Virus record (IMG/VR): IMGVR_UViG_3300032360_000008
Coordinates: 1 to 55,887 of that record
DNA: 55,887 bases
Source: a virus
Direction: 5' to 3' (one strand)
Below are positions 16,214 through 25,211 of this stretch, in pieces. A program made the translations under genes and the position numbers. The notes under the pieces were generated by a model, which worked only from the letters and a program-made list of their open reading frames with translations, was not told where the DNA came from and did no database searches. The number at the start of each line of letters is the position of its first letter. Position 1 is the stretch's first letter.

Positions 16214-17047
16214 ATGGGTACTATAATTTTTAATAAATATTATGAAGATAGTAGTAAAGATGTAGAATGGACATATACATTACCTAATTTTAAAAGTATA
16301 ACTTATGATATGAACACACCTGTATCTCCAATGCCAATGCCTGAAGAAGATGCATCTGAAAATATTCTTGTAAAAATTGAGGGTAACAGTTCAGCATTAA
16401 CTATTAACTGGACAATAAAAGATATGGGAACTATAAAAACTGTAAAAAATACAGATAAACCAACAACTTTAGTACCAAATCCAACTCCTACTGATTATGC
16501 AGCTTCCTCTACAATTAGGGATCAAATTTTTTGGTTTAGAGATACATTTAGAGCTTCAAAAGTATCATCTGCATTTGAATTAATAATTAGGCTTGATGAG
16601 GCAGATGCAAGTAAAGATATAATATTTCTAGGTACATTTTCAGGATTTAATTTTAACATGATGTCACCTAATTTACTTACATTTAACGCAACAGCAAAAT
16701 TTATGGAAGGCTCAGTAGCCTCATTATATGAAGTTGATACTTCTTCTGCACCAAGAAACTTGACATTGACTAGCCCTCAATCAGGAAGAATAGATGCTTC
16801 TTGGACATCTCCAAGTGATCCGGGAGCTTCTTCGATCAGCGATTATAAAATATATTATAGAAAATGGAACTCAGGACAAGGATGGTCTAGTACAAGCGTT
16901 GGTAGTTCTACAACAACAAAAAATGATATATCAGGTTCAACTAATTTACCAACAGGTACTTATGAGGTGTATGTTGAAGCATTTACTACTGGATTAGGAC
17001 TTGGTAGATCATCATTTACTGAACATATAAACGTAGTTGGTCTTTAA
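16214..17047 (+). CDS. Distal tail-like protein with C-terminal fibronectin III domain
   Basis: 277 aa. Residues 1-170 form a beta-rich domain like distal tail proteins that cap the tail tube. Residues 178-275 form a recognisable fibronectin type III domain (SAPRNLTLTSPQSGRIDASW, DYKIYYRKW, YEVYVEAFT). Position after the tape measure agrees with Dit. The FN3 domain may contact the host surface. Confidence 0.7.
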   Translation: MGTIIFNKYYEDSSKDVEWTYTLPNFKSITYDMNTPVSPMPMPEEDASENILVKIEGNSSALTINWTIKDMGTIKTVKNTDKPTTLVPNPTPTDYAASSTIRDQIFWFRDTFRASKVSSAFELIIRLDEADASKDIIFLGTFSGFNFNMMSPNLLTFNATAKFMEGSVASLYEVDTSSAPRNLTLTSPQSGRIDASWTSPSDPGASSISDYKIYYRKWNSGQGWSSTSVGSSTTTKNDISGSTNLPTGTYEVYVEAFTTGLGLGRSSFTEHINVVGL

Positions 17048-17049
17048 TA

Positions 17050-18885
17050 ATGCCTTTAGCTAAATGTATTGTAACTGAAACGGGTTCTGGTAGTGGAGTA
17101 CACACTTATTATCCTTTATCTGCAATAATGAAACAACAGGGAACTAAAAAACCAGATACGTTGGAAGTAATTTTACCAATACAAAATGAAGTGGATGAAA
17201 ATTATGAAATATCATATATACAAGATGTAGTAAATACTGAATATTTATCAGCAGTATATCCAATGCAATTATCATGTTTAGATGAGGGGGGATATAATCA
17301 AGATCCAACTGATCCCGCAGATTCTAGATTTGTCAAAGTGGGAGTAGATAAATTCAAAGGACAGTATGCACTTCAGTTTACCGCAGATTCTCAGGGAGTA
17401 CAAGTTCCAAGTGCAAAAACAAATAAAATAGATATTTCAAAACAATTTGATATTAATATATGGTTTACACCAGAGGCAACACAACTTCAAGATGGTAGTG
17501 ACGAGCCTATTTTATGGTCATTTCGTAGTTCAACTGTAGGACTTGATATAGGAATATCAGGAACTAATGGTACTAATTCATCATGGAGAGTATTTTTGAG
17601 GGTAGATAATGGTAGTATAACAAGTGGTTACACAGGAAGTAGTGAACTCATAATGAATACATTATCAAATCCAACAAGAATAATGCCATGTCATATAAGA
17701 GTTAAACGAGGTTCAGATAATTTATTAAAAGCATTTGTCAACGGTGTGGAAGATATATCTCAAAGTGTTACACAAGATTTACAACCATCTAGTACCGCTA
17801 TGGTATTTGGTGATACGGAAACTTCAACATCTGATGAATATAAAGGACTAATACATGAAATAAAAGTTTACTGTGGTTCTACTTTGTCAGATGTAGATGC
17901 AACTAGAATAAGAATAACAAAGCCAATAGTTCAATATATGAAATTTAATGGTAAAATTGTTAAAATTACTGACAAGTTAGCTGCTAAAAGGGTTATATCT
18001 GAAAGTAATTCATATAATCTAACAAAGGCAAAATTGGGTACTTCCTATAGTGGAACATTAACTTCCCATGCCTTATCATCAGTATCATTTAAAACAATAG
18101 CACAATCTGCAATTAATAATTCAAGTGTTACTAGTGGAACATTTACTGTTAGAAATGTAGACAATTTTGTATCTGTTCCAACTTCAACTGCATTACAAGG
18201 AAACATATATGAAATTGGTTCAGTTGTTGAGTTTTTGCAGATTTTATTATTGTTTAGTGAATGTGTTATGTATTATACACCTAGAAAAAATGTAATTATA
18301 GAAACAAATGCAGGTCATAATACGGGATACACAAGTTCAGATTATTTTGTGTTTGATCAAAATTCAACAACAAATCCTTACAATATAACTACTAGTGAAG
18401 TAGATGACTCAAAAGTAATTAATGAGGTAATTACTGTGGGAAGAAGTAATGTAACGGATAAAAGAAATTTTACTCCTACTGATGGAATAAGAAGAACATT
18501 AAGAAAAGTGGTAAAACAACTTGATAATGCAATAGATTTAACAGATTTAGGATACAAACTTCTTACAGAATTTGGTGGTTTGGGTGGTTCATCTGCCAAA
18601 TTAGGCAAAGCAAAACAAAAATTTGTAATAAAATCATCTGCACCAATTCATAATCTTAGGTTTAATCACAAAGTAACTGTTAAACGTAAGAATGGTAATA
18701 ACTCTAATGTAACAGGTGTAACTGATAAAGATTTAGATGAACAGTTCATTGTAACTCAAGTTAAATGGAACTATCCAAGTGGTACTACTACAATAAATGT
18801 AGGAGAATATGATATTGATTTCTATGAGGATATGGTAAAAATAGGAAGATCATCAGATAATCTTACTGATGCTAATCTGAATTAA
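17050..18885 (+). CDS. Baseplate hub-like tail protein with LamG/ConA-like insertion
   Basis: 611 aa. Residues about 80-285 look like a laminin-G/concanavalin-like lectin fold (DINIWFTPEA, HIRVKRGSDNLLKAFVNG, GLIHEIKVY), inserted between N- and C-terminal parts that resemble tail-associated hub proteins (end region INVGEYDIDFYEDMVKI). In siphoviruses the gene after Dit encodes the tail-associated Tal/hub protein. The lectin-like insert suggests glycan binding by the tail tip. It starts 2 bp after the preceding stop. Confidence 0.65.
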   Translation: MPLAKCIVTETGSGSGVHTYYPLSAIMKQQGTKKPDTLEVILPIQNEVDENYEISYIQDVVNTEYLSAVYPMQLSCLDEGGYNQDPTDPADSRFVKVGVDKFKGQYALQFTADSQGVQVPSAKTNKIDISKQFDINIWFTPEATQLQDGSDEPILWSFRSSTVGLDIGISGTNGTNSSWRVFLRVDNGSITSGYTGSSELIMNTLSNPTRIMPCHIRVKRGSDNLLKAFVNGVEDISQSVTQDLQPSSTAMVFGDTETSTSDEYKGLIHEIKVYCGSTLSDVDATRIRITKPIVQYMKFNGKIVKITDKLAAKRVISESNSYNLTKAKLGTSYSGTLTSHALSSVSFKTIAQSAINNSSVTSGTFTVRNVDNFVSVPTSTALQGNIYEIGSVVEFLQILLLFSECVMYYTPRKNVIIETNAGHNTGYTSSDYFVFDQNSTTNPYNITTSEVDDSKVINEVITVGRSNVTDKRNFTPTDGIRRTLRKVVKQLDNAIDLTDLGYKLLTEFGGLGGSSAKLGKAKQKFVIKSSAPIHNLRFNHKVTVKRKNGNNSNVTGVTDKDLDEQFIVTQVKWNYPSGTTTINVGEYDIDFYEDMVKIGRSSDNLTDANLN

Positions 18886-19027
18886 TTTTTAGTAATTGGT
18901 TTCTAAATTTTGCCCATTCAATCATATTAGGAACTCTAAGGTTTTCTTCTATTTTTGCTAGTAATTCATTTGTTTTAATTAGATTTTCATTTACTTCATC
19001 TAGTTTATCTTCTATAATTCTAAACAT
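18872..19027 (-). CDS. Small coiled-coil protein, 51 aa
   Basis: 51 residues, first half a coiled coil (IIEDKLDEVNENLIKTNELL). The frame is open to 19126, but the TATA-like TTATTTATT at about 19050-19058 on the minus strand fits the ATG at 19027. Overlaps the end of the hub gene by 14 bp. Function unknown. Confidence 0.5.
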   Translation of the reverse strand: MFRIIEDKLDEVNENLIKTNELLAKIEENLRVPNMIEWAKFRNQLLKINSD

Positions 19028-19060
19028 ATAAATATACCATTCACTTCTAATAAATAAATG
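19025..19060. promoter_or_regulatory. Overlapping divergent promoters
   Basis: TATAAATA (19027-19034) lies 27 bp before the plus-strand ATG 19058, and TTATTTATT on the minus strand (about 19050-19058) lies 26 bp before the minus ATG 19027. Each TATA box overlaps the start of the other gene, so the two genes probably exclude each other's transcription. Confidence 0.4.
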
Positions 19061-19783
19061 TTTATTAATATAAAACATAAAATTAATAGACCATTTGTGG
19101 AAACAGCACATACGGAAGAAGGTCATTTTTATAAAACAGAATCGGGGAAAACTTATCCAAGTATAACAACAGTATTAAAAGTATTAGACACTAAAGAATG
19201 GTATCCGTTTTGGGTGGCTAAAGTTGCAAGAGATGAGGGTATAAATGAAGCACAAGCAGAAATAAGGTGCAAGGAAATTGGGGGTAACAGTATGGAAATG
19301 GGAAACATAGTTCACAAACTTGCAGAAGAATATCTAAGTAATACAACTGTTAATGAATCAAGTTCCAAGATAGAAGAATTAGATCCAATGGATTTGTTTG
19401 TACCATTGTCAGAACACTTAACGGAACACGTTGATAATGTTCATGGATTGGAAATTCCATTGTATAGTGATGATTTAGAACTTGCTGGAACAGCAGATTG
19501 TATAGCAGAATATGATGGTAAACTAAGCATAATTGATTTTAAAAATAGTAGAAAACCAAAGACAAAATCACAATGTAAAAGTAAAAATTATTTCATTCAA
19601 CTATGTGCATACGGTAAGATGTGGGAGTTCTGCACAGGTCAAAAAATAGAACAGGGAGTTATATTGGTTATATCATGGGATGGAGTGGTTAAACCGTTTA
19701 AAATAAACCTATCTGATTATGAAGCAGACCTTTACAAGAAACTTGTATTAGTGGAACAAAAACAAGCCTTAAATAGTAATTAA
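19058..19783 (+). CDS. PD-(D/E)XK nuclease (RecB/Cas4-like)
   Basis: 241 aa. Motifs of RecB-family nucleases are in order: an N-terminal SITTVLK, then GNIVHKLAEEYL (about 84-95), the metal-binding LAGTADCIAEYDGKLSIIDFK (D around 149, D-F-K around 161-163), and a C-terminal YFIQLCAYGKMW (Q/Y motif, about 176). Such enzymes act as exonucleases or in DNA end processing and recombination. It stands just before the packaging genes. Confidence 0.8.
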   Translation: MFINIKHKINRPFVETAHTEEGHFYKTESGKTYPSITTVLKVLDTKEWYPFWVAKVARDEGINEAQAEIRCKEIGGNSMEMGNIVHKLAEEYLSNTTVNESSSKIEELDPMDLFVPLSEHLTEHVDNVHGLEIPLYSDDLELAGTADCIAEYDGKLSIIDFKNSRKPKTKSQCKSKNYFIQLCAYGKMWEFCTGQKIEQGVILVISWDGVVKPFKINLSDYEADLYKKLVLVEQKQALNSN

Positions 19784-19795
19784 AAAAGTATATAT

Positions 19796-20317
19796 ATGGT
19801 CAAACTAATCGAGAAAAAAGATGATATAACGGGGGAAAAAGAGTTGGTTATTGACAAAAGAACACTACCAAAAAAAGTACCTGCTAATGTTAAAAACTTA
19901 AACTATGCTAGAAACCTGCCACCAGAGTGCAACGGGTGTCAGTTTAGACCACAAGAGTTAGGCGGTAACGGTATATGTCGAAAATTTGAAGCAGATTCAT
20001 TATGTGTAATTAGAAAAGATATTGCTAAACTAATTGATAGTACAGGGGGTAGAACACTTGATCTAATGGAAGCAGAGTTTCATAACAATTTTGAAAAACT
20101 TGTGTTCTTTGAAAATATGGAAGATCAAAATAGTGAACTTAATCCTGAAGTTACCAAGCGTATAAACTCACTTACAAATTTGGGTAAGGTAATTAATGAG
20201 ATTAAAACAAAAAGAGAAACAGTAGAAATAACACAAACAGAAACATTAAGTGACAACCAAAAGCATGAGATAGCCAAGACAGTCAAACTAAGTAGGGAAC
20301 TACTAGATGAGTCTTAG
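19796..20317 (+). CDS. Candidate small terminase subunit, cysteine-containing
   Basis: 173 aa with a CNGCQF...C...C zinc-like cluster at residues 42-64 and helical C-terminal half. It overlaps the large terminase gene by 11 bp, the place where the DNA-recognition subunit is often found, but no helix-turn-helix is obvious. The call is from position only. TTAAATAG about 25 bp upstream. Confidence 0.4.
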   Translation: MVKLIEKKDDITGEKELVIDKRTLPKKVPANVKNLNYARNLPPECNGCQFRPQELGGNGICRKFEADSLCVIRKDIAKLIDSTGGRTLDLMEAEFHNNFEKLVFFENMEDQNSELNPEVTKRINSLTNLGKVINEIKTKRETVEITQTETLSDNQKHEIAKTVKLSRELLDES

Positions 20318-21794
20318 AAAGTTACCCCCCGTAGAGTACATAAAAGATCCCGTAGAGTATGCAAAGATCCTTGTAAAGTCATTTAAAAACTGTTCATACT
20401 TTGTAGATAAATTTTTAGGCTTTGATGTGTTTGAATATAACAAAGCATTTTTAGATTGTTATGACAGATTCATTGTATATAGAACGGGTAGACAGGTGGG
20501 TAAATCAACCAATGCAGGACTCAAGGCAATACACTTTGCATATTTTGCACCACTATTTGCAAGTAACATAGACACGGGGGTAGCAAATGTTGTAATCGCT
20601 TCACTATCAAAAGATCAAGCACACTTAATTTTATCCAAGATTAGTGATTTTCTTCACATGAGTCCTACACTTAGTAAAAAAATAACAAGAGAAATTAAAA
20701 CAGAAATTACACTTGAATGGTATGACGGAACTGGAAAGACCAATTTCATTGTAAGACCGATAGGTGATACAGGGGATTCACTCAGAGGATTTACAGTACA
20801 CTATGCAATACTGGATGAGGCAGCTTATATTCCTCAAGTAGTCTTTGATGCCTTTTTGCCTAGTACGGTTACAACAAAACCACACATACTTTTAACAAGT
20901 ACACCAAAAGGAAAGTCAGGACAGTTTTTTAAATCATGTATGGACTCTCACACATTATATGAACATGGTAAGCCCAAAGCAATAGAAGGACACCAAGACA
21001 AACAAAAGTATCCGTGGACACAATTTCATGTAACCACATTTGATAACCCACTTGCCGCTAGTGATCCACAGGTTCTTAAACTTATTAAAGGCACTACAAA
21101 AGCTGCTGAAAGACAGGAGATATATGGGGAATTTCTTGACGGTGGAAATAGTCTTATACCTTATAACTTATTACAAGAATCTCTTACTCCTATTGAAAGA
21201 CCAAAGTTTGAATATTATGATGCAGGAGTTGATACAAGTGGTAAAGGTGCAGATGAAACTGTAATCACTATTGCGGGAGTAAGAGAGGGTGTAATGTACC
21301 CTGTAGAAATATATACTGAACTAACAACAGAACAACCTAAACTTGCTAGAAAGATTTCAGAATATAACAGGATATATGGATTAAGAAGAATATATATTGA
21401 TGAAACTGGAATGGGTGACACGTTAATGGACTTGTGCAGGGAGGTAGATCCTGATATGACTTTATATGGAATCAATTTTAAATCTGATAAAACTAACTTA
21501 TATATCAATTTAGAACGATTATTTGAAGAATTAAACCCAAAAGGTTCGGGAAGATTGATTAATATTTCATTATTGGAAGACTATAGCAGGGATAAACTAG
21601 TGGAACAGTTGTCATATATGTATTGGGATCATGGTAAATTCAAGGATCAACAACCAAAAGTCCGTAGTGAACACGCTGATGACTACAGCGACAGCATGGC
21701 GTTAGTAGCGTTTGGTCAACAAAAGGTTGATTTTATAAGGGATATACCTGATCTTTGGAGTCCTGAAAGCACAGGAGAATACATAGGTTGGTAG
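20307..21794 (+). CDS. terL: Terminase large subunit
   Basis: 495 aa DNA-packaging motor. ATPase domain: Walker A GRQVGKST near residues 59-66, Walker B with catalytic acid AILDEAAY near 167-174, and coupling motif TSTPKGKSG near 196. RNase H-like nuclease domain: DAGVDTSGKGADETVI (first acid near 308), YIDETGMGD (near 364), and the final DDYSDSMAL (near 457). All catalytic acids appear present. It works with the portal to fill heads and cuts the concatemer. Confidence 0.95.
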   Translation: MSLRKLPPVEYIKDPVEYAKILVKSFKNCSYFVDKFLGFDVFEYNKAFLDCYDRFIVYRTGRQVGKSTNAGLKAIHFAYFAPLFASNIDTGVANVVIASLSKDQAHLILSKISDFLHMSPTLSKKITREIKTEITLEWYDGTGKTNFIVRPIGDTGDSLRGFTVHYAILDEAAYIPQVVFDAFLPSTVTTKPHILLTSTPKGKSGQFFKSCMDSHTLYEHGKPKAIEGHQDKQKYPWTQFHVTTFDNPLAASDPQVLKLIKGTTKAAERQEIYGEFLDGGNSLIPYNLLQESLTPIERPKFEYYDAGVDTSGKGADETVITIAGVREGVMYPVEIYTELTTEQPKLARKISEYNRIYGLRRIYIDETGMGDTLMDLCREVDPDMTLYGINFKSDKTNLYINLERLFEELNPKGSGRLINISLLEDYSRDKLVEQLSYMYWDHGKFKDQQPKVRSEHADDYSDSMALVAFGQQKVDFIRDIPDLWSPESTGEYIGW

Positions 21795-21833
21795 AATCTA
21801 TAACTTTAAATACTTACTATATATAATTTAAAT

Positions 21834-22505
21834 ATGCCATCTAAACCATCCAAAGTAGATACAGATAAAGATGCTGAAGATTGGATAACAGTAGGCGGTA
21901 AGAAAATGCGTGTAGATGCAGGAGAAGATAAAGAAGATTTAACTAGATCTCCTATGCCTAGTGTAAGAGGCGAAAAACAATCTAATACAAAAGAAGCACA
22001 AAAAGTATATAAAAAGAGACTTGAACTAATAAAGTCAATATTTAAAACAAGAGATGAAGTAGTTTTTGCAGAATATAACAAGTCAGGCGTTGTAGCAGGA
22101 TTAAATGGAGATAAACTGAATATAATGTCAGAAGGCAGAATATATCCAGTTCACAAAAATAATGTATTTAAAAAATCAGAACTTTTAGGTGATAGACATT
22201 GGGATACAATGACCAATGTAAGCAGAGTACAAATTTTAAAATCTTTTAACTTACCAACATTTTATAACAAACAAAATTGGGGAAATATTTCTATGGAAAT
22301 ACGAGAAGCATTATTAAAAAACGCAAGTCCAGCTGGTACAACCACAAGTGATGCTGGTATTCATAACCCAATATATAATCCAATAAATGAAGAAAAGTCA
22401 GTTTCAAATACAATAGATGATGAGATTAAAAGACAAGAAAATTCTCCCAATCACGAAGAATATGAAAATGGGAAAGATGGCAAAAAAGATAAATCTGTAG
22501 ATTGA
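21834..22505 (+). CDS. Hypothetical protein, 223 aa
   Basis: Charged, disordered N-terminus (1-50), a folded centre (55-170, with an SH3-like VVFAEYNKSGVVAGLNGDKL segment), and a low-complexity Asn/Glu/Lys-rich C-terminus. TTTAAATA at 21806-21813 gives a 25 bp spacing to the ATG. No family recognised; a structural or head-associated role is possible from position. Confidence 0.6.
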   Translation: MPSKPSKVDTDKDAEDWITVGGKKMRVDAGEDKEDLTRSPMPSVRGEKQSNTKEAQKVYKKRLELIKSIFKTRDEVVFAEYNKSGVVAGLNGDKLNIMSEGRIYPVHKNNVFKKSELLGDRHWDTMTNVSRVQILKSFNLPTFYNKQNWGNISMEIREALLKNASPAGTTTSDAGIHNPIYNPINEEKSVSNTIDDEIKRQENSPNHEEYENGKDGKKDKSVD

Positions 22506-22509
22506 TAAA

Positions 22510-22689
22510 ATGAAAAGGCGTGAAAAAGTATTACGTTGTAAATGCCCATGTAATAGAGAACTGCCTTCAAGATATAAAGGAAGACAAAAAATATTTTATG
22601 ACTCACCCGTATGCAGAAAAATTTGGCATAGTTTTACAGAGGAAGAACAACAAGCACGTTTAAAAGAAATGGAAGGATCAACTTCATAA
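22510..22689 (+). CDS. Zinc-binding miniprotein, 59 aa
   Basis: Arg/Lys-rich with CKCPC near residues 10-14 and C near 35, followed by a helix. The pattern (basic, CxCxxC, then KIFYDSPVC) resembles small zinc ribbons that bind nucleic acid. It starts 4 bp after the previous stop. Confidence 0.55.
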   Translation: MKRREKVLRCKCPCNRELPSRYKGRQKIFYDSPVCRKIWHSFTEEEQQARLKEMEGSTS

Positions 22690-22699
22690 AAAAAAGGAG

Positions 22700-22909
22700 T
22701 TATCCTTTAGTTGCGTATGTACTTTTTGGTTCACAATTAACTGCGTGGTTGACTTCATATTCTTTTAATATTCTTTCAAGAACAACCTGATCACTTTCAT
22801 AACCTTTTCTTTTAATGTCAGGTTGTGCATATTTACGCAATCTCAATTTTTGTGATTTTAGTATGCTAATAGGAGTTGTTACTCTATTAGGATTTGCTGG
22901 TCGTGCCAT
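22700..22909 (-). CDS. Ribbon-helix-helix-like DNA-binding protein, 69 aa
   Basis: The N-terminus MARPANPNRVTTPISI is a strand-like segment preceded by a basic stretch, followed by two helices (residues 17-27 and 35-52), as in small RHH repressors. The frame extends to 22957, but a TATATATGT box 27 bp upstream supports the ATG at 22909. Divergent from the gene at 23000, which it may control. Confidence 0.55.
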   Translation of the reverse strand: MARPANPNRVTTPISILKSQKLRLRKYAQPDIKRKGYESDQVVLERILKEYEVNHAVNCEPKSTYATKG

Positions 22910-22969
22910 ATTAAATATTATAATATCATTACATATATAAGTCTTTGGAAAAATCAACTATAACAAAGG

Positions 22970-22987
22970 TTTATATTATAGATTAAT
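22970..22987 (+). promoter_or_regulatory. Promoter TTTATATTATAGATTAA (copy 1)
   Basis: The same 17-18 bp sequence recurs at 23380-23397. The TATA part TTTATATT is centred 26 bp before ATG 23000. The minus-strand RHH-like gene lies just upstream, so both copies could be operators for that regulator. Confidence 0.5.
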
Positions 22988-22999
22988 AATAATACCTTT

Positions 23000-23347
23000 A
23001 TGTCGGATTTCAACAAATTTGGACAAAAATCAGGAGATTCCATAAATCTATCTGAAATCGGTGATAAAGTATTCACCATAACCGCAGTTGAGGACTCACC
23101 ATACACAAAAGATGGCGAAGAAACTCCGGGAGTAAAGATTTCAACATCTGAAAAATGGGAAAAGGAAGATGGTACAAAAGTATCTAAAATCCATACAACC
23201 AGAAGGGCAATAGTTAGTAAGCTCGTAGATGAAGATTTAAGGAAAGCACTTGCAAACGGTGAAACGTTTAAAGTGAAATGTCCTACGGAAAAGGTCAAAG
23301 CCAAAAAAGGTGGTATGCCCTATTTCGATCTCGTAGCTGCTGAATAG
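23000..23347 (+). CDS. Hypothetical protein, 115 aa
   Basis: A compact beta-rich protein: GDKVFTITAVEDSPYTKDGE, VKISTSEKW, FKVKCPTEKVKAKKGGMPYF. The strand pattern with a conserved-looking lysine/glycine turn is compatible with an OB fold, so a single-stranded DNA-binding role is conceivable and would complete the replication set. No firm family match; low certainty on function. Confidence 0.6.
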   Translation: MSDFNKFGQKSGDSINLSEIGDKVFTITAVEDSPYTKDGEETPGVKISTSEKWEKEDGTKVSKIHTTRRAIVSKLVDEDLRKALANGETFKVKCPTEKVKAKKGGMPYFDLVAAE

Positions 23348-23379
23348 GCACTACACCCCTTCTTTTTTATTTCCATACG

Positions 23380-23397
23380 TTTATATTATAGATTAAC
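23380..23397 (+). promoter_or_regulatory. Promoter TTTATATTATAGATTAA (copy 2)
   Basis: Repeat of the promoter at 22970-22987. The TATA centre at about 23384 lies 25 bp before the ATG at 23409 and only 16 bp before the first ATG at 23400, so 23409 is preferred as the start. Confidence 0.5.
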
Positions 23398-23408
23398 AAA
23401 TGTATCAC

Positions 23409-23828
23409 ATGACCAATGAAGTAATGGTTGACACAATGAAAAGTCTGAAAACACAATGGGGATTTCTCAAAGATGAGAGCAAAGCCAAAATTGATAGAAG
23501 ACAAGCCTGTAAGCGAATCATAGAACTATCAGAAGAAGCAAAAAAACTTGATCCTAAATTTGAGATGATTAATATGAACAATACTCAGTATGCAGATTTT
23601 GTACCTACTACATATAAAGTACAAAGTAATGTAAATTGGGGAGAAGAAGTTGATCCTACTAAAGCAGAACAAACTGCACTAGACAAACTAAAAAGGTTGG
23701 AATCAATAGCAGTTCAAGAAATCAAAAAGAAATTACCTAATGAATCAGATGACTCACAAAAATTTGGAATGATTGTATCTGCTTATACAGATAAACTTAT
23801 AAGAATATACACATTCCAAAATTCTTAA
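23409..23828 (+). CDS. Hypothetical protein, 139 aa
   Basis: Soluble, mostly helical, with many Lys, Asp and Asn residues. An internal pattern TYKVQSNVNWGEEVDP separates two helical halves. Start at the second ATG chosen from promoter spacing (the first, 23400, adds MYH). Expressed from the same promoter type as the 23000 gene. No family recognised. Confidence 0.6.
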   Translation: MTNEVMVDTMKSLKTQWGFLKDESKAKIDRRQACKRIIELSEEAKKLDPKFEMINMNNTQYADFVPTTYKVQSNVNWGEEVDPTKAEQTALDKLKRLESIAVQEIKKKLPNESDDSQKFGMIVSAYTDKLIRIYTFQNS

Positions 23829-23873
23829 TTTTTCCTAAAGTTTATATTCAACTAATTATTGTAATAATAGATA

Positions 23874-24767
23874 ATGATAAGTAAAAAAATTACAATTAAC
23901 CTAGAAAAAAAAGATGATATATTTCACTTAGAACCTTTGTCGGATATTCATGTTGGACACATGGGGTTTAACAAAGAACTATATAAAAAAAGAGTAAGAG
24001 CAATTACCAATAGTGACAACAGATACACTTTATTTTTGGGAGATCAGTTTGATGCAATTACCACATACGATAAAAGATTTAATCCTGACATGAGTTTAAT
24101 TCACGATGTAGACAATCAAAGAGAACTATGGCAAAAACTTTCAAACCCATTACTAAAAGAACATATATCAAGATTAACAGAATATCAAGGTGAAGAAGAA
24201 GTTTGGGATGAACAAGCAAGAAAATCAGTTTATGAACCAAAGAAGATGTGGAAAGTTAAAAAAGGAATGAATGAAAAAGTTTGGGGGTTGCTACATGGAA
24301 ATCACGAATACCATATAAGAGAAGCAACAAGAGCATATTTAGAAAATACAATGTGTACTCCTAACGGACTTACATTTTTGGGAAGTCGAGCAGTTATAGG
24401 ATTAGAAGTAAAACATAACGGTAAGGTATTAAAACAATGGTTAATTTCTGCAATACATGGAAGTGGTGGTGGTAAACCAGAACCACAAATGGAAAAACAG
24501 CGTAGAAATCATTACATGGATGTATTCATTTCTGGTCACTTGCATCAAAAAAGATACACACCAACAGGTGCAGTAGGGTTTGATTTCAAGAAAGGACTTG
24601 CAACAAAGATAGGAGTTCATTCTATAAATGCGGGAACTTTTTGTGATGGATTAATAGAAGGAAAAGATGGATATATGGACAGAAAAGCAGAAGCAGAACA
24701 TACCATGTTAGGAACTGCAACCTTAACATTCAACGCAGAACAGGATAAAATAACAGGTCACGTTTAG
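23874..24767 (+). CDS. Calcineurin-like metallophosphoesterase
   Basis: 297 aa with the full set of metal-binding motifs: SDIHVGH (about 22-28), GDQFD (about 56-60), GNHEYH (about 142-147), IHGSGGG (about 193), and GHLHQKR (about 221-227). These enzymes hydrolyse phosphodiesters or phosphomonoesters using two metal ions; substrates range from DNA ends (Mre11/SbcD-like) to signalling nucleotides. There is no Mre11-type capping domain, so the substrate is open. TTTATATT lies 29 bp before the ATG. The following wHTH gene is 1 bp away. Confidence 0.88.
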   Translation: MISKKITINLEKKDDIFHLEPLSDIHVGHMGFNKELYKKRVRAITNSDNRYTLFLGDQFDAITTYDKRFNPDMSLIHDVDNQRELWQKLSNPLLKEHISRLTEYQGEEEVWDEQARKSVYEPKKMWKVKKGMNEKVWGLLHGNHEYHIREATRAYLENTMCTPNGLTFLGSRAVIGLEVKHNGKVLKQWLISAIHGSGGGKPEPQMEKQRRNHYMDVFISGHLHQKRYTPTGAVGFDFKKGLATKIGVHSINAGTFCDGLIEGKDGYMDRKAEAEHTMLGTATLTFNAEQDKITGHV

Positions 24768-24768
24768 T

Positions 24769-24996
24769 TTGGGTGAAATAATTAAAAATGAACCAAGAGT
24801 AATTAACGATTTTAATGTAAGAGGTAAGGAAACTCCATTAACGAATAAAATAAGGCAGTTTGTTATAGAAAACCCCAACTGCACAGTAGCCGATATATGC
24901 AAGAGTATGAATTGGAAAGACGATGCCGCTGTCAGAAAATCAATCAGAAAAATGGTTGAAGGGCATAAAATAATACAAAGATTTAATATAACGTAA
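24769..24996 (+). CDS. Winged-helix DNA-binding protein, 75 aa
   Basis: Residues 22-70 have the three-helix plus wing order of a wHTH: LTNKIRQFVIENP, TVADICKSMNWKDDAAVRKSI, then MVEGHKIIQRFNIT. The start is TTG, 1 bp after the phosphoesterase stop, so it is co-transcribed. Probably a viral transcription regulator. Confidence 0.65.
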   Translation: MGEIIKNEPRVINDFNVRGKETPLTNKIRQFVIENPNCTVADICKSMNWKDDAAVRKSIRKMVEGHKIIQRFNIT

Positions 24997-25012
24997 TATT
25001 ATATAAAATATA

Positions 25013-25186
25013 ATGAAATTTCCTCAAAATGCCTCTAAACAGGCACTAATTTGGTTTAATAGATCCTTTGTATATTTCCATTTGTGTAGAAATACGGGTA
25101 ATTTTTGTAATGAATTTAACTGGATAAAAAGGGAATTAGGTTTGATGAATCGACTAAAACTCACTCCTAAGCAGGATAATATTTAA
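25013..25186 (+). CDS. Hypothetical protein, 57 aa
   Basis: A short protein rich in aromatic and basic residues. A TTTAATATA box about 26 bp upstream supports the ATG. The stop codon is inside the TTTAAATA box (25182-25189) of the next gene. No family recognised. Confidence 0.5.
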   Translation: MKFPQNASKQALIWFNRSFVYFHLCRNTGNFCNEFNWIKRELGLMNRLKLTPKQDNI

Positions 25187-25211
25187 ATACTAATAAATAG
25201 TTAGACTTAAC

